Source: Vandiemenella viatica
Lineage: Eukaryota > Arthropoda > Insecta > Orthoptera > Morabidae
DNA length: 64,000 bases
Reading direction: 5' to 3'
NCBI GenBank assembly: GCA_031002005.1
Contig: CM061920.1
Location: forward strand, 47,780,610 to 47,844,609
This document shows, piece after piece, positions 52,074 through 62,621 of this stretch. A program made the position numbers and the translations under genes. The notes beneath the pieces are model-generated. The model saw only the letters and a program-made list of their open reading frames with translations, was not told the origin of the DNA and ran no database searches. Each line of letters begins with the position of its first letter. Within the stretch, counting starts at the first letter, position 1.

Positions 52074-52895
52074 TATCTACATTTTGACAGTAGCTGCCCA
52101 TTCCTTACCAACCTTACAGCCTTGCTATCTGTGGCAAATCCCTCTCCCAGTACTCCCAGAACCTATCCTAAGTCCTTATTTCCTGCTCTTACACAGCAGA
52201 TTTTGTACATAAGCAAATCATCTGTGCAATCATCAACCCCTCCACATAACCACTCCTGCCTAGCTCCTCTGTAATCCAACAATAGCCCTGCCTTTGTCAT
52301 CCAGTTCTCTCCTGACCTCGAGTCCATCAATCGAATCATACAACAGGGGCATGACTTCCTTCACTCCTTTCCTGAATGCCCACTCTTGTACCAAATATTC
52401 TACCAACTGTCCCGCGTACATGTTTCAGCAGACCACATAATCTAAAAACATACCCTCTACTAGACTCTTCAAAAACACCTTATGAATCTTTACCCAGTCA
52501 TATACCTTCCTGCAAAACCTGCAGCATGCATCCACCCACTTCAACCTATTCCAACCCTAATACAGTGGAAAACTTCCCCATCATTTGGCATGCCACATGC
52601 TCCACAAAACATATCATAAACAAGCTAACCTGCTGCCTATATAGGCTACACTACTCAGCAACTTTCAGTCAGAATGAATGTCCACAGACAAACAGTCCAT
52701 ACCTGCAACTTATACCTTCCAATACGAGAACATTTCAATTATCACAATTCAAACAATCTGAATGACTGATTCACAGTGAGAGCAATCAGACTTTTCCCTG
52801 AAATCATCATTGCTCCAGAACTTCAGAGATGGGAACTTGCATACCAAAATATCCTGGATACCAGACAGCCACCTGGCCTCAACCACTGATAAAAT
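52074..52895 (+). pseudogene. Penelope-like thumb and GIY-YIG endonuclease region
   Basis: After the insertion the frame continues YLHFDSSCPF and later, in shifts, INRIIQQGHDFLHSFPECP. It then holds a CxxC-like region (PSCKTCSMHPP), the endonuclease region (AAYIGYTTQQLSVRMNVHRQ) with YIG preserved, and the end FTVRAIRLFP..LQRWELAYQNILDTRQ. The same blocks occur at 58.0-58.6 kb. Broken by several stops. Confidence 0.7.
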
Positions 52896-53230
52896 TGTAC
52901 CTTTTTGACCCATCATTCATTAGTATTATCATCGCTATCATTTAACTAGTAACAAATTTCTTCCAAATTTATTCATTGTTTATATCATCTGAGTCTTTGC
53001 TGAAATACCAATAGTTCACTTCCTAACATTTCATCATCACCAACTCTTCACCCAACAGCACATGAATAAAGTGTAAAATCAAAATATCGTTTATCTTTTT
53101 GATTGTTTCATATGTATTTCACTCGTTACAGCATTTGACATTGGTGAATGATGAGCCATTTTCCGTAACCTTTGTTATGTATATTGCCTAAAAGCCATTT
53201 ACTTATTCCTTAATATTATTACGGTATTAC

Positions 53231-54400
53231 ACAAGTTTGTTAAGAATGATTTTTAATTTCATTTGCTTTAACTGGTGCCATATTCTTGATATAATTATTT
53301 CAGCCACATGGAAGCAGTCCTAACAGGCCAGGTTTTGATTGTGATAGAGTGAATGTATTAATGCCCATGTGAAAGAAGCTATGAATTTTGAACAGCAATA
53401 TTAGTGGTAGTTGTGGTTATGTTGAAATGCATCCTGGACCGTAATGACAACTGAAATAGAAAAGTTGCTTTTAATTTTATAATTTTTGCAATATAGCATA
53501 AGGTTATATGATTTCTAATAAATTTTTAATTTAATTGATTCCACATTACTATACTCATTAACCCAGTAGCACTTAAACTTTATGGCAATATAAACTACAC
53601 CTGAAAAGATACATTACAATATCAGGGTTATGATAATATTTAATAACAATCCTATGTAATTAAGCAACTGTGAAAAATAAATTGCCAGAGCATTCTATCA
53701 AACCTGTCATTTTTGATTGACTTTGAAGCAAGTTGATCTATTATCACCATTTTACATTTTTCCTACCTTCTCATAAATTATGACCCATGAATTGAGAACC
53801 AAAGTACGATGAGAAATCTAGAATGTCATACTATTTCAATCTTTGCCACTGAAGACTTCTCCTAGTGAATTCACTGAATCAAAGTAGATATGACCTTAAA
53901 AAAAATTAAATTTAGGACCAGATTTATATTTCCTACTTTAGAACTATTGGTTTAACAAGTGCATTACTTTTTGTGCTTTTAAATGGAACATATCATTGAA
54001 TGAGTCATAATATTCTTGCTTTGATCTCTGAAAAGCAGCGTATGTGATATATGTGAAAAAAATTAGCACAGCTGACAATACCAGCTACAAAGTCGGAAGT
54101 TCTTTGGTGTTAATATAAAGTGAATTGATAATTACAATTCCCAAATGAACTATTCAATTTAATATTTTCATTATGATTGATTCATGTATTCCATTTATTA
54201 TTATGTACAAAACTAAAGAACTAAATAGCCATACTAAAAAATTAACTACATTCCAATCAATGTTTCTTGAAAGGAATGCTCAACGTAATTACAGAATGAC
54301 CTGAGACCATATTTATTCCAGATCAAAATTCTTATAATTTCTTGCTCCATTTCTTAGTATATATAATCTAATATTATAATAAGCAACACTTCATCATCTA
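53231..54400. other. Sequence without a recognised gene
   Basis: AT-rich; no exon of the minus-strand gene and no element motif recognised. Confidence 0.5.
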
Positions 54401-54460
54401 TGAAGTCGTATGTCATGCCATGACGTCACTCTATGACGTCGCCCTATGATGTCATGCTTT
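54401..54460. repeat. TGACGTCA-rich palindromic block, second copy
   Basis: Reverse-complement match to 22291-22355, with several TGACGTC palindromes. It abuts the start of the CR1-like LINE at 54465. Confidence 0.5.
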
Positions 54461-54467
54461 TCAGGAG

Positions 54468-55050
54468 ATGGGCGTACTGATGAGGGAGAATGACAAAAGG
54501 AACAGAGAGTTGTTGGAGAGAGTCAGGGGCATTGAAGCTCAGCCTGAGGAGGCTTCACATGTGGAGGCTTGGCCTATGGGGGCTAAGCCTGTGGAGGCTC
54601 AGCCTATAGTGGCAGAAAGTAGAGATGGTGGGTATGGAGAAGATGGTGGTAAGGATGGTTGGGAGCTGATAACAGGTCGTAAGGGAAAAACTGTAAACAG
54701 AATAAAGAAATAGTTGGGAAAAATAAGTCTGACCTGTTACCAGAGTCAGGAGGGGATGAGCCTCATGTAGATGTAGGAGTAGGTAAGGTGCAGCAGGCCT
54801 TTAGGAATAGGGGCATACAAGGATAGAACAGGAAGAAAAGGGTTCTATTGCTAGGTGTCAGAGGTTTAGGCACTATCTTTCAGGATAGGCTGGGCAAGAG
54901 CTACCAGGTCACAAGTTTTTTCAAACCTAGTGCAACTTTAGATCAGGTAAGAGAGGATATAGGTTCACTTTGTAGGGGTTTCACCAAGGAGGATAGGGTA
55001 GTGATAGTGAGGTACGGGTAACAGTATTGATATGAATGCTAGTAACGAAT
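54468..55050 (+). pseudogene. CR1-like ORF1 with degraded SGNH esterase-like region
   Basis: The first frame (54468-54713) is charged and repetitive (VEAWPMGAKPVEAQPIVAES). A shifted frame then reads KRVLLLGVRGLGTIFQDRLG and SYQVTSFFKP, and another DRVVIVRYG. The position matches the esterase-like domain of CR1-type ORF1; the expected GDS triplet is missing after LLLG, and the GTND block is degraded. Confidence 0.5.
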
Positions 55051-55554
55051 AGAGGGTGACATGAAGGAAGTGTTAAAGGAGGCACAACACACTAGGGTGG
55101 AGCTTATGCAAGTCGTAAGTCGCCATGACCAGCCGCAATTGAACCACGTTGTGAGGCGGGTAAATGTGGAAACAGAGGTGCTACTTGAGAACAGCATTAG
55201 TTCTGTCGTGGGGGTTGTGCCTATGGAGACCATTAGTAGGTGGGGTTTCACTAGGCATGGCCTACAATAAAAGGAGGGGAAAGGAAATACTTTCCGAGTT
55301 ATTACCTAAGGCTGTAATAGAGGCCACTTCCAGTGATGATGGGGTCAGGACTGTGCCTCTTTTAGATTAGGAGCTGCTGGTGAGGGGATGAATATAGGTA
55401 ATCAAAGGGATATTGGGTGTAGATCCATAGCTAGAAAAATCACTAATACTAAAGAAATAGAAGAAGCATTTGAAACAACAGCAGAAAGGGGGGGGGGGCA
55501 GATCTGGGAAGGCGAGTGTTGGGGCTGAAAATATCACAAAACAAGTGATATGAG

Positions 55555-56160
55555 TGTTACTGATAAACATTAGAAGTATAATTAACAAAGTAATGGAGTT
55601 TGCAAACCTAACAGAGATACATGAACATCAAGTAATTATAAGGGTAGAGTCCTGGATAAAAGAAGGACAATTAGGTTTTTCCTGACAGTTACAGAGTGTA
55701 CCACAGAGATAGAGGAGCAACTGGGGGAGGGGTATTCATACCAGTTAGCAAAGACTACTACAGTTCACTGGTGTTCAAAGATCATGACAATGAGTTACTA
55801 GGGGTAGACTTCTGGGGAAATAAAAAATAAAAGTCAGGGTGGAAAAATGAATGATAAAGATGAGGCTCTTGGCAAGAAACTAAATACATATTCAGAGTTC
55901 AGAAGTGAGCATAGAATTGTCATTATTGGTAAGGATTTGAACTTACCAGGTGTCAACTGGGTAGGAAATAAGATTAGTAACACAAAGGAACAGAGATTTG
56001 CAAATACCTTAGTAAGGGAAGGAGGCTTTACACAGGTGGTTGAGCAGGAAACATGGGGACCAAACAAGTTAGATATCTTCCTAATAAAGCCTGATCATAA
56101 CCTTATCAGGTGTCAAATAACTGAGGAATAAGTGATCACAAGGCAGTTCTGACGGATATA
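55555..56160 (+). pseudogene. CR1-like endonuclease domain
   Basis: Pieces in order: INIRSIINKVMEFANLTE-like start (NIRSI), VESWIKEG, then 55847-56131 RIVIIGKDLNLPGVNW (the GD.N block, as GKDLN), TWGPNKLDIFL and, after a stop, SDHKAVLTDI (catalytic SDH). Typical of LINE apurinic-type endonucleases. Confidence 0.65.
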
Positions 56161-56163
56161 AGG

Positions 56164-56834
56164 TGATTCAGTCTCATACCTGAACTTTACATAGAATTGT
56201 ATTTTATAAAGTATTTGTAGTGAGCTAAAGTTTGCTTGCATATGATCTGGTATGTTTGTTTTACAATTTCTTGTAAATCAGTGTATATAGACTTTATTTT
56301 ATGAAAAGAAATTATTAAAAAGCCATTTAATGTATTTAAGAACCGAATTGTGCAAGAGAATTGCTTAAATGTTTGTAATTCCAAGTATTAATGCAAATTA
56401 CGATGTCTACAGGACAATTTTCTACAGTTAAAAATGATTTCTGTAAATAATTTTGTGTTTAAGTATCTTTAATTTCCATTTCTGACTGTTTTGTAATGAT
56501 GTTAAATGATTAAGTACTATTTCTGATTGTTTTTAATATGTTTAATTGTTTAAGTAATTGTTATTGATTGAGAAATATCTCGCGGAAGCTTTTGAAGTGT
56601 TCGGGAAATTTCGATAGAGCCTATACAAAGAAATCACCAGAAGGACAGTTAGTTTAGTTTATACAGATTCACTTTGCAACTGCCAAAGACTGCGTTAGTA
56701 GTATCTCTGGATTGTATCTATGCATGTAAGCAGTATCGTTGACATCGTTTTTGATGAAAATAAATAGAAGTCTAAACTGAAATACCTTGTGGACTACTTA
56801 ATTACTGTATAATTTAACCACGAGGAACCTGACA
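56164..56834. mobile_element. Probable solo LTR, 671 bp
   Basis: It interrupts the LINE frame exactly between SDHKAVLTDIR and WPELKGDRD. It starts TGATTCAG, ends CCTGACA, holds an AATAAA near 56759 and has no coding capacity. Target duplication is poor (AAGG against AAGT). Origin as an LTR is likely but not proven. Confidence 0.45.
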
Positions 56835-57560
56835 AGTGGCCAGAATTGAAGGGGGACAGAGATACAATTATACAAAGGCAAAAATTTTGGAACTGAAAAG
56901 ATATTTCATGGTTAATTTTATTAAATGGAAGAATAGCACAATTACAATGGAGAATAAGTGAGAAGAATTCAAGGAAAAAGATTAAAAAGGTTAGTGTACA
57001 AGAAAATAACAGAGTTAAGAAACAGCAAAGCAGTAGGGAATTCTTGAAACAACTAACCAAGGAATTAATAATGTCAAAGAAACTGGCCAAGGATGAATAT
57101 ATGAAGAATATTATTGGTGCAGGGGACCTCTGACTGATGCATTTAGAAATTTCTGTAGCTAACAGAAGAGGGGAAGAGACGGTGTTGAGACAATTATAGA
57201 TAAGGATGGAGAAGAAGTAACTGAGGATTTAAAAAAGGCAGAGTTACTAAGTAACTGGTTCAGTGAAAACATTAGGTACGGTAGGGGATATATCAGAAAA
57301 CAAGACTATCTGTAGAGTTAGAAGTGAGCAGATTAGAAAATTTGAAATTATATTATGAAGACATCATGAAGGAACTAAGGACTTTACAAAATTGTAAAGG
57401 GGCCGGTGTGGATAATATTACTAGAGATGTCTTAAAGGTAGTAGCATGAGTTGTACCTTATCTTGAAACATTATTTAAATTGAGTCTGGACAATTGTTGT
57501 TTAGCAGCTGACTGGAAAAGTATGACTGGAAAAGAATCTATCTTTTATATAACTATTATT
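56835..57560 (+). pseudogene. CR1-like linker and reverse transcriptase start
   Basis: Readable pieces: ELKGDRDTIIQRQKFW (spread frames), FLKQLTKELIMSKKLAKDEY, IIDKDGEEVTEDLKKAELLS and, shifted, GPDNITRDVLKVVA-like sequence followed by VPYLETLFKLSLDN. This is the region just before and at the first RT block. The rest of RT is absent, replaced by the PLE composite. Confidence 0.55.
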
Positions 57561-57700
57561 ATCATTAGGTAACAATGAAAGAAAAGAAATGCCACGAGGC
57601 AATGTTTACATGGAAAAGAAAGGGAAAATACACCCAACACTCACCAAAGTTGAAGGGAGGAGGGCAGCAGCAACACAGCACAACATACAAACAAAGAAAA

Positions 57701-57736
57701 AACAATATTTCGGGTGAAAATCCCCTTTTTCAAGTT
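57701..57736 (-). ncRNA. Hammerhead-ribozyme-like motif (U3-A8 variant), copy 1
   Basis: Minus-strand copy of the motif at 61340-61375: stem I AAC / GTT, core TTGAAAA, one A, stem II GGG / CCC, GAA, ATAT, T. Confidence 0.35.
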
Positions 57737-58002
57737 AACAAAGAGGTGGCTGGTCTTGCGCAAGACTTGTGTAGGACGCAGCTACTCATAGAATGCAACA
57801 GACCGTCGGAGGTGGTGGGGGCAGCAATGATAATATAACCGCGAGTATATGAAAGATTAAAATGATAAAAAAAAATTAGTAGTTATTAAAAGTATAAATA
57901 AAGAAAAAATATAATTGAAAATAACAAAAAAAAAAAAAAAAATGAAACTATTGAACTATTGTACTAGCCAGTGTTGGGTGTACAGGGTGAGCATGGAAGA
58001 TG

Positions 58003-58550
58003 TTAACGGAAATTAAGGCGTGGGGGATGTCTAGTTTGAAGGATGTGTTGATATGCCAATTCCCACCTGCGGAGTTCAGATTGGGAGGTAGTGTCTGGAA
58101 GTACTCTAATGGCTCTTACTGTGAAGCAGTTATTAAGGTCACGGGTGTTGTGAGTACTGGCATGGTGAGCAACGGGGAGGTCCAGGTTTTGGGAGTAAAC
58201 TGTCTGTCTGTGACCATTCATTCTGATGGATAATGAATTTGAGGTCAGGCCAATGTAGGAACTTGGACAGTGGAGGCAGGTGAGCTGGTAAATGAGATGG
58301 ATGGTTGTACAGGTGGCATGACCTATAATGGGGTAGGTTTCACCAGTAGTAGGATTGCTATAAGTAGTGGTAGGTGGATGCATACCGCAAGTTTTGCAAC
58401 GGGGTCTCTTACAAGGGAAGGATCCAAACGGTGGTTTAGGAGCATCAGAGGCTTGATATTTATGTACAAGAATGTTTTTTAGATTAGGCGGTCTGCTGAA
58501 GGTGATTCGGGGTGTGGTGGGAAGGATAGTTGGAAGAATGCGGCGCATTT
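58003..58550 (-). CDS. Penelope-like GIY-YIG endonuclease end, minus-strand arm
   Basis: Open to a stop at 58003; the frame extends up to 58647, but the first ~33 residues come from terminal repeat A, so the PLE part begins near MRRILPTILPTTPRITFSR. In the 214-residue frame a cysteine cluster (C79, C84, C87: CKRPRCKTCGMH) precedes the endonuclease: IYQLTC at 119-124, YIG at 131-133, RMNGHRQTV at 142-150, PVAHHAST at 158-165. It ends ELRRWELAYQHILQTRHP. In PLEs this domain nicks target DNA for reverse transcription. No RT domain is attached, so it is a 3' fragment with an intact frame. Confidence 0.75.
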
Positions 58551-58584
58551 CAGGCAACACAGCACAACACACAAACAAAGAAAA

Positions 58585-58620
58585 AACAATATTTCGGGTG
58601 AAAATCCCCTTTTTCAAATT
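58585..58620 (-). ncRNA. Hammerhead-ribozyme-like motif (U3-A8 variant), copy 2
   Basis: As at 57701-57736, but stem I has one changed base (AAC to AAT on the minus strand), which breaks a pair. Confidence 0.3.
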
Positions 58621-58821
58621 AACAGAGAGGTGGCTGGTCTTGTGCAAGACTTCTGTAGGACGCAGCTACTCATAGAACGCAACAGACCGTCGGAGGTGGT
58701 GGGGGCAGCAACGATAATATAACCGCGAGTATACGAAAGATTAAAATGATAAAAAATTAGTAGTTATTAAAAATATAAATAAAGAAAAAATATAATTGAA
58801 AATAACAAAAAAAAAATATAT

Positions 58822-59370
58822 GAAATGCGCCGCATTTTTCCAACTATCCTTCCCACCACACCCTCAGTCACCTTCACTAGACCGCCTAATCTAAAAAACA
58901 TTCTTGTAGATAAATATCAAGCCTCTGATGCTCCTAAACCACCGTTTGGATCCTTCCCTTGTAAGAGACCCCGTTGCAATACTTGCGGTATGCATCCACC
59001 TACCACTACCTATAGCAATCCTACTACTGGTGAAACCTACCCCATAATAGGTCATGCCACCTGTACAACCACCCATCTCATTTACCAGCTCACCTGACTC
59101 CACTGTCCAAGTTCCTACATTGGCCCTACCTCAAATTCATTATCCATCAGAATGAATGGTCACAGACAGACAGTTTACTCCCAAAACCTGGACCTCCCCG
59201 TTGCTCACCATGCCAGTACTCACAACACCCGTGACCTTAATAACTGCTTCACAATAAGAGCCATTAGAGTACTTCCAGACACTACCTCCCAATCTGAACT
59301 CCGCAGGTGGGAATTGGCATATCAACACATCCTTCAAACTAGACATCCCCCAGGCCTTAATTTCCGTTAA
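58822..59370 (+). pseudogene. Penelope-like GIY-YIG endonuclease end, plus-strand arm
   Basis: Near-identical inverted copy of 58003-58550. It starts MRRIFPTILPTTPSVTFTR, keeps CKRPRCNTCGMH and YPIIGHATCTTTHLIYQLT, then meets a TGA (59095) in place of the Cys after QLT. It resumes with SSYIGPTSNSLSIRMNGH (YIG kept, L to P) and ends ELRRWELAYQHILQTRHP. The stop makes this arm non-coding. Confidence 0.75.
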
Positions 59371-59493
59371 CATCTTCCATGCTCACCCTGTACACCCAAC
59401 ACTGGCTAGTACAATAGTTCAATAGTTTCATTTTTTTTTTTTCAATTATATATTTTATATATTTATTTATTCGTTGAGGCCAACTAGGACCAC

Positions 59494-60354
59494 GTTAAGC
59501 CTTTGTGCATTTGGCAGCGAGTTTCTTCTTCTTTTGGTCCCAGAACTCCTTCATTCGTTTTGAATGCGCCTGTTTGGGCTCCTCTGTCCAGAGTGTACCA
59601 CGTCTTCCATTGGATTGTTCGTCTCGGCTTGTCCCACTTGTCATTAACTTCTTCCGAAACATATCTCTGTTTAAAGCATCTTCTGGATCTAGCCCCATCA
59701 AATGGAGATCTTCTTTAATATTTACGAACCAGGGCATTACAGTTTTGGGTCTGGAATCAAATAAGTTAAAGATTTTTTTGTTAGTCTGTTCTCCTCCATC
59801 CGTTTGAGGTGGCCATAGAATCGAGCCCGTCTTTTGAGGATTGTTTCAGTGATTTTCTCAATTTTGCTGTAGACTTCTTTGTTGGATTTCTTTTGAAGGA
59901 CGCCATTCTTAAAGTTGGAACCCAGAATTCCTCTAATAATTTTTCTCTCTTTTTTCTCCAGTTCTCCCAGAAGTCCTTTATCGGCATTCAGGAACAAGGT
60001 TTCAGCTGCATACAAAACTACTGGTTTCAAAACTGTTTCATAATGACGTATTTTAGTATTTTGTGAAAGACATTTTTTATTATAGACCTCTCGCGAAGTT
60101 TGGTAGGCTATTTCTAGTTTGCGAATCCTTTCCCAAATAGCTTCTTTGTCCAAACCATTTTTCATAATGATCTCACCAAGGTACTTAAATTTTTCCACTT
60201 GATTAATGTCCCCGTATTTGGTTTGAAGTTTTGGTGGAGCATCCTTGATGTTAGTCATTAATTTTGTTTTCTCAAAAGATATCTGTAAACCGGTTTGATC
60301 AGCAATTTCCTTCAGCAAATCAATTTGGATCCTAGCAGTTTCTAAGTCATCTGA
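59494..60354 (-). pseudogene. RTE-like reverse transcriptase, thumb and C-terminus
   Basis: The frame 60318-59737 reads GLQISFEKTKLMTNIKDAPP, FKYLGEIIMKNGLDKEAI, YETVLKPVVLYAAETLFL, LEKKERKIIRGILGSNF and ARFYGHLKRMEENRL. It shifts to the frame 59737-59495, which ends with NRDMFRKKLMTSGTSRDEQ and MKEFWDQKKKKLAAKC. The order equals that of the copy at 10.6-11.2 kb. One frameshift near 59737. Confidence 0.75.
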
Positions 60355-61150
60355 TACGATAGTGATGTGATCCCTTTAGATTTAGTTCCTATTCTTGATG
60401 GGCTGCAGTCAATTTCCTTTAATTTTGCTCGCCAGGTCCGAATGTTCTTTTCGAGAACACAGTTAAAAAGTAGTGGAGACAGACCGTCACCTTGCCTGAC
60501 TCCAGTTGTGACTTCAAAAGGATCTGACAGACATCCTAAAAACTTAACTTTTGATTTTGTGTTTGTCAGTGTGGATCTAATTATTGCCAATAATTTTAGG
60601 TCAACTCCAAATTCATTAAGGATGTTCAAAAGCACTTCCCGATCTATCGAGTCATAAGCTTTCTTAAAGTCCACAAAAACTGACACATATTGCTTTGATC
60701 TGAGCGTGTAGTATCTGATGATCGTCTTGAGGTTGTGGATCTGTTCCGCTGTTGAACGATTTTTTCTGAAGCCTCCTTGGTATTCACCTATTTGGTGCCC
60801 AACTTGGGATTCTAATCTCTCCAGGATGGCAAGTGAGAGAATTTTATATGTTACCGGAAGCAAGGAAATTCCTCTGTAGTTGTCAACAATCTTCCTACTG
60901 CCTTTTTTGTGCAACGGGTGGATTAAAGCCATTTTCCAATCTTTGGGTACAATTTCCTCATCCCAAATTTCTTCTATTTGCTTTTGCAAGATTTCTATTG
61001 ATTCTTCGGGGGCATATTTCCATAGTTCTGCAGTTATGGAGTCTTCTCCAGGTGCCTTACTGTTTTAAAGTCTAGCGGTGTGGCGCTTGATTTCATTTTT
61101 GTCGGGTGGTAAGGATACCGGGTATCTGAATAAGGGTTCCTCTGTCTTAA
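60342..61150 (-). pseudogene. RTE-like reverse transcriptase, fingers and palm
   Basis: The long frame from 60989 reads VPKDWKMALIHPLHKKGSRK, DNYRGISLLPVTYKILSLAI, YQGGFRKNRSTAEQIHNLKT, VFVDFKKAYDSIDREVLLNI (first catalytic Asp) and TTGVRQGDGLSPLLFNCVLE. The Tyr-Ala-Asp-Asp site at about 60355 is disrupted by a frameshift (LSYQMT in one frame, IVSDD in the other). Sequence upstream to 61150 is in frame after a stop near 61070. Confidence 0.8.
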
Positions 61151-61339
61151 TAGGATTTACGGGCTTATATTTTATTTATTTATATTTTTAATAACTACTA
61201 ACTTTTTTTATCATTTTAATCTTTCGTATACTCGCGGTTATATTATCGTTGCTGCCCCCACCACCTCCGACGGTCTGTTGCGTTCTATGAGTAGCTGCGT
61301 CCTACGCTAGTCTTGCGCAAGACCAGCCACCTCTTTGTT

Positions 61340-61375
61340 AACTTGAAAAAGGGGATTTTCACCCGAAATATTGTT
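61340..61375 (+). ncRNA. Hammerhead-ribozyme-like motif (U3-A8 variant), copy 3
   Basis: In terminal repeat A, same strand as the plus-strand PLE: stem I AAC / GTT, core TTGAAAA, one A, stem II GGG / CCC with an 8-nt loop, GAA, self-complementary ATAT, T. Positions 3 and 8 are U and A instead of C and G. Confidence 0.38.
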
Positions 61376-61599
61376 TTTTCTTTGTTTGTGTGTTGTGCTG
61401 TGTTGCTGCTGCCCTCCTCCCTTCAACTTTGGTGAGTATTGGGTGTATTTTCCCTTTCTTTTCCATGTTATTATTGTCATTATATTTTTTCAATTTTATT
61501 TTGTTTACTTACTTTCTCAAATTTATATTATGAATATTTTAATGTATTTTTTCTGCACTTTTTTCAACATTTTGCATTGCTCCGGTACTAGCTCCAATT

Positions 61600-61870
61600 C
61601 ACTGTCCCCTTCTCCCTGTCCTCTGTATGAATTTACCCCCACCATGTTCCTGACTAACAGTCATTCTGTGAAACAGTCTCCTACACCACCCTCCCTCCCT
61701 GATTTTCTCCTGTTGACGTAGTGCCAAGTCCCGAAATATTCATTGTTATTCCTGTGTTTTGTGCTTATTTATGTGTTCACTCCATGATACTATCATCTAA
61801 GGTAAGTGGTGGTTCATTTTGCTATCCCCTTTTTTTATATAAATCTATTTGCTAATTAATTCCTATTATT
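61600..61870 (+). mobile_element. Penelope-like terminal fragment
   Basis: CTCCTGTTGACGTAGTGCCA followed by CCCGAAATATTCATTG and CATCTAAGGTAAGTGGTGG, matching 26645-26760. It directly follows the composite, so it may be part of an older PLE in which the composite lies. Confidence 0.5.
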
Positions 61871-62452
61871 TCCTGGTAACTATATATGTATAAAGAATTT
61901 AACCAAAACACTACAGATAAACTTAAAGCAGATGATAGATACTGTTGCATGTTTGGATAGGCATGGGGTTGGATTGACTTTGGTAGCAAAGAGTGGAGTG
62001 TTGAAGGACCCACTGGAAGCGGTTTCCTATTTGAACTGGCACGCTTGGAAATTTTGGGTGCTATCTGCTGCATGGTTAGGCTTTGCAGAAACAACTGAAT
62101 CTTCTGGAATCGAGGTGAGGGGTATTTTAAGGACTTGACTGCAGCCTGAGTGAGCGAGTCACGTGCAATCAGTGTGATTGTGGGTTTTGTGGAAAGTATT
62201 GTGCTTTGCTGAGTCTGGTATGGCCAGCGGTGTTGGAACTGTGTAGCCGATGAGACATTAGCATGTAACAGCTGATGAGTGGGCAAGCCTCAGGCATAGT
62301 GGTGTCTTGTGAAGTACTGAATGGCTAAGCCTGTGAATAGTAAATGTGGTGTCCATAGAAGTGATTCTTTCCACTTAAAATTCCTGAACACTGTTGGAGC
62401 CATTATATTAGGTTTAACTGTTACTGAAATACAGTATTGTTGAGTACTTTGT
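61871..62452. other. Unassigned sequence
   Basis: Less AT-rich than the surroundings. A 68-codon plus-strand frame (61932-62138) and a 144-codon minus-strand frame (62286-61852) overlap each other; neither shows a family motif. Possibly part of an unidentified element. Confidence 0.3.
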
Positions 62453-62515
62453 AACAAATATTCTGTTTATTTATAAACGTTTCTCGGGAAACAAACTGAG
62501 TACTATCATTACTGA

Positions 62516-62563
62516 TGCACAATTTTTCGGCAACTTTATTCTCCATCGCCATCTTCAGGTGCA
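62516..62563 (-). ncRNA. Hammerhead-ribozyme-like motif, left arm
   Basis: Minus strand: stem I TGCAC / GTGCA (5 bp), core CTGAAGA, one T, stem II GGCGA / TTGCC (5 bp, one G.U), GAA, AAAT, T. It differs from the right-arm copy at N7 (A for C) and by a pair-preserving change in stem II; stem III AAAT has lost self-complementarity. Confidence 0.55.
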
Positions 62564-62621
62564 GTTGTAAGTCTTGAAGTCAGCCTTGAGCGTGTTGTTT
62601 GAAAACTTCAAGACTGACAAC

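Larger units (their letters stand above)
49501..53230 (+). mobile_element. Penelope-like retroelement, near full-length relic with a Tc1-derived insertion
   Basis: Decayed coding sequence runs 49800-50625 and resumes at 52074-52890, interrupted by the palindromic Tc1 derivative. The start (GGGAAAATGACTCATCACTC, then ACCAAAGTTTAAGG) and the end (TTGCCTAAAAGCCATTTACTT near 53190) match PLE termini elsewhere in the window. The element carries RT and GIY-YIG endonuclease regions, as in canonical PLEs. Confidence 0.7.
54465..57565 (+). mobile_element. CR1-like non-LTR retrotransposon with an LTR-like insertion
   Basis: ORF1 (54468-55050) and ORF2 endonuclease (55555-56160) and RT start (56835-57540) are readable in order on the plus strand. 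The reading is interrupted at 56164-56834 and ends where the PLE palindrome begins. Stops and shifts throughout. Confidence 0.65.
59473..61164 (-). mobile_element. RTE-like LINE, 5'-truncated, inserted in the PLE tail
   Basis: It runs from inside the RT N-terminal region (about 61150) to the 3' end (about 59475) on the minus strand. Flanks share ATATTTTATTTATTTAT-like sequence on both sides, a likely target duplication of about 17-19 bp within the AT-rich PLE tail. 5' truncation plus duplication is the mark of target-primed reverse transcription. Same family as the split element at 10386-16935. Confidence 0.75.
57601..61475. mobile_element. Composite of inverted Penelope-like ends with an RTE-like LINE inside
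   Basis: Terminal sequence A occurs at 57601-57910, again at 58553-58815 in the same orientation, and inverted at 61180-61475. Between are a PLE 3' coding part on the minus strand (58550-58003) and one on the plus strand (58822-59370), diverging from the middle A. Relative to each PLE, A is a terminal repeat (pseudo-LTR). Arms are nearly identical, so the arrangement is recent. The plus-strand PLE tail is split by the LINE at 59473-61164. Confidence 0.8.

Noticed and set aside
61852..62286. 144-residue minus-strand frame
   Set aside because: No recognisable motif and an overlapping plus-strand frame of similar quality; left as unassigned sequence.
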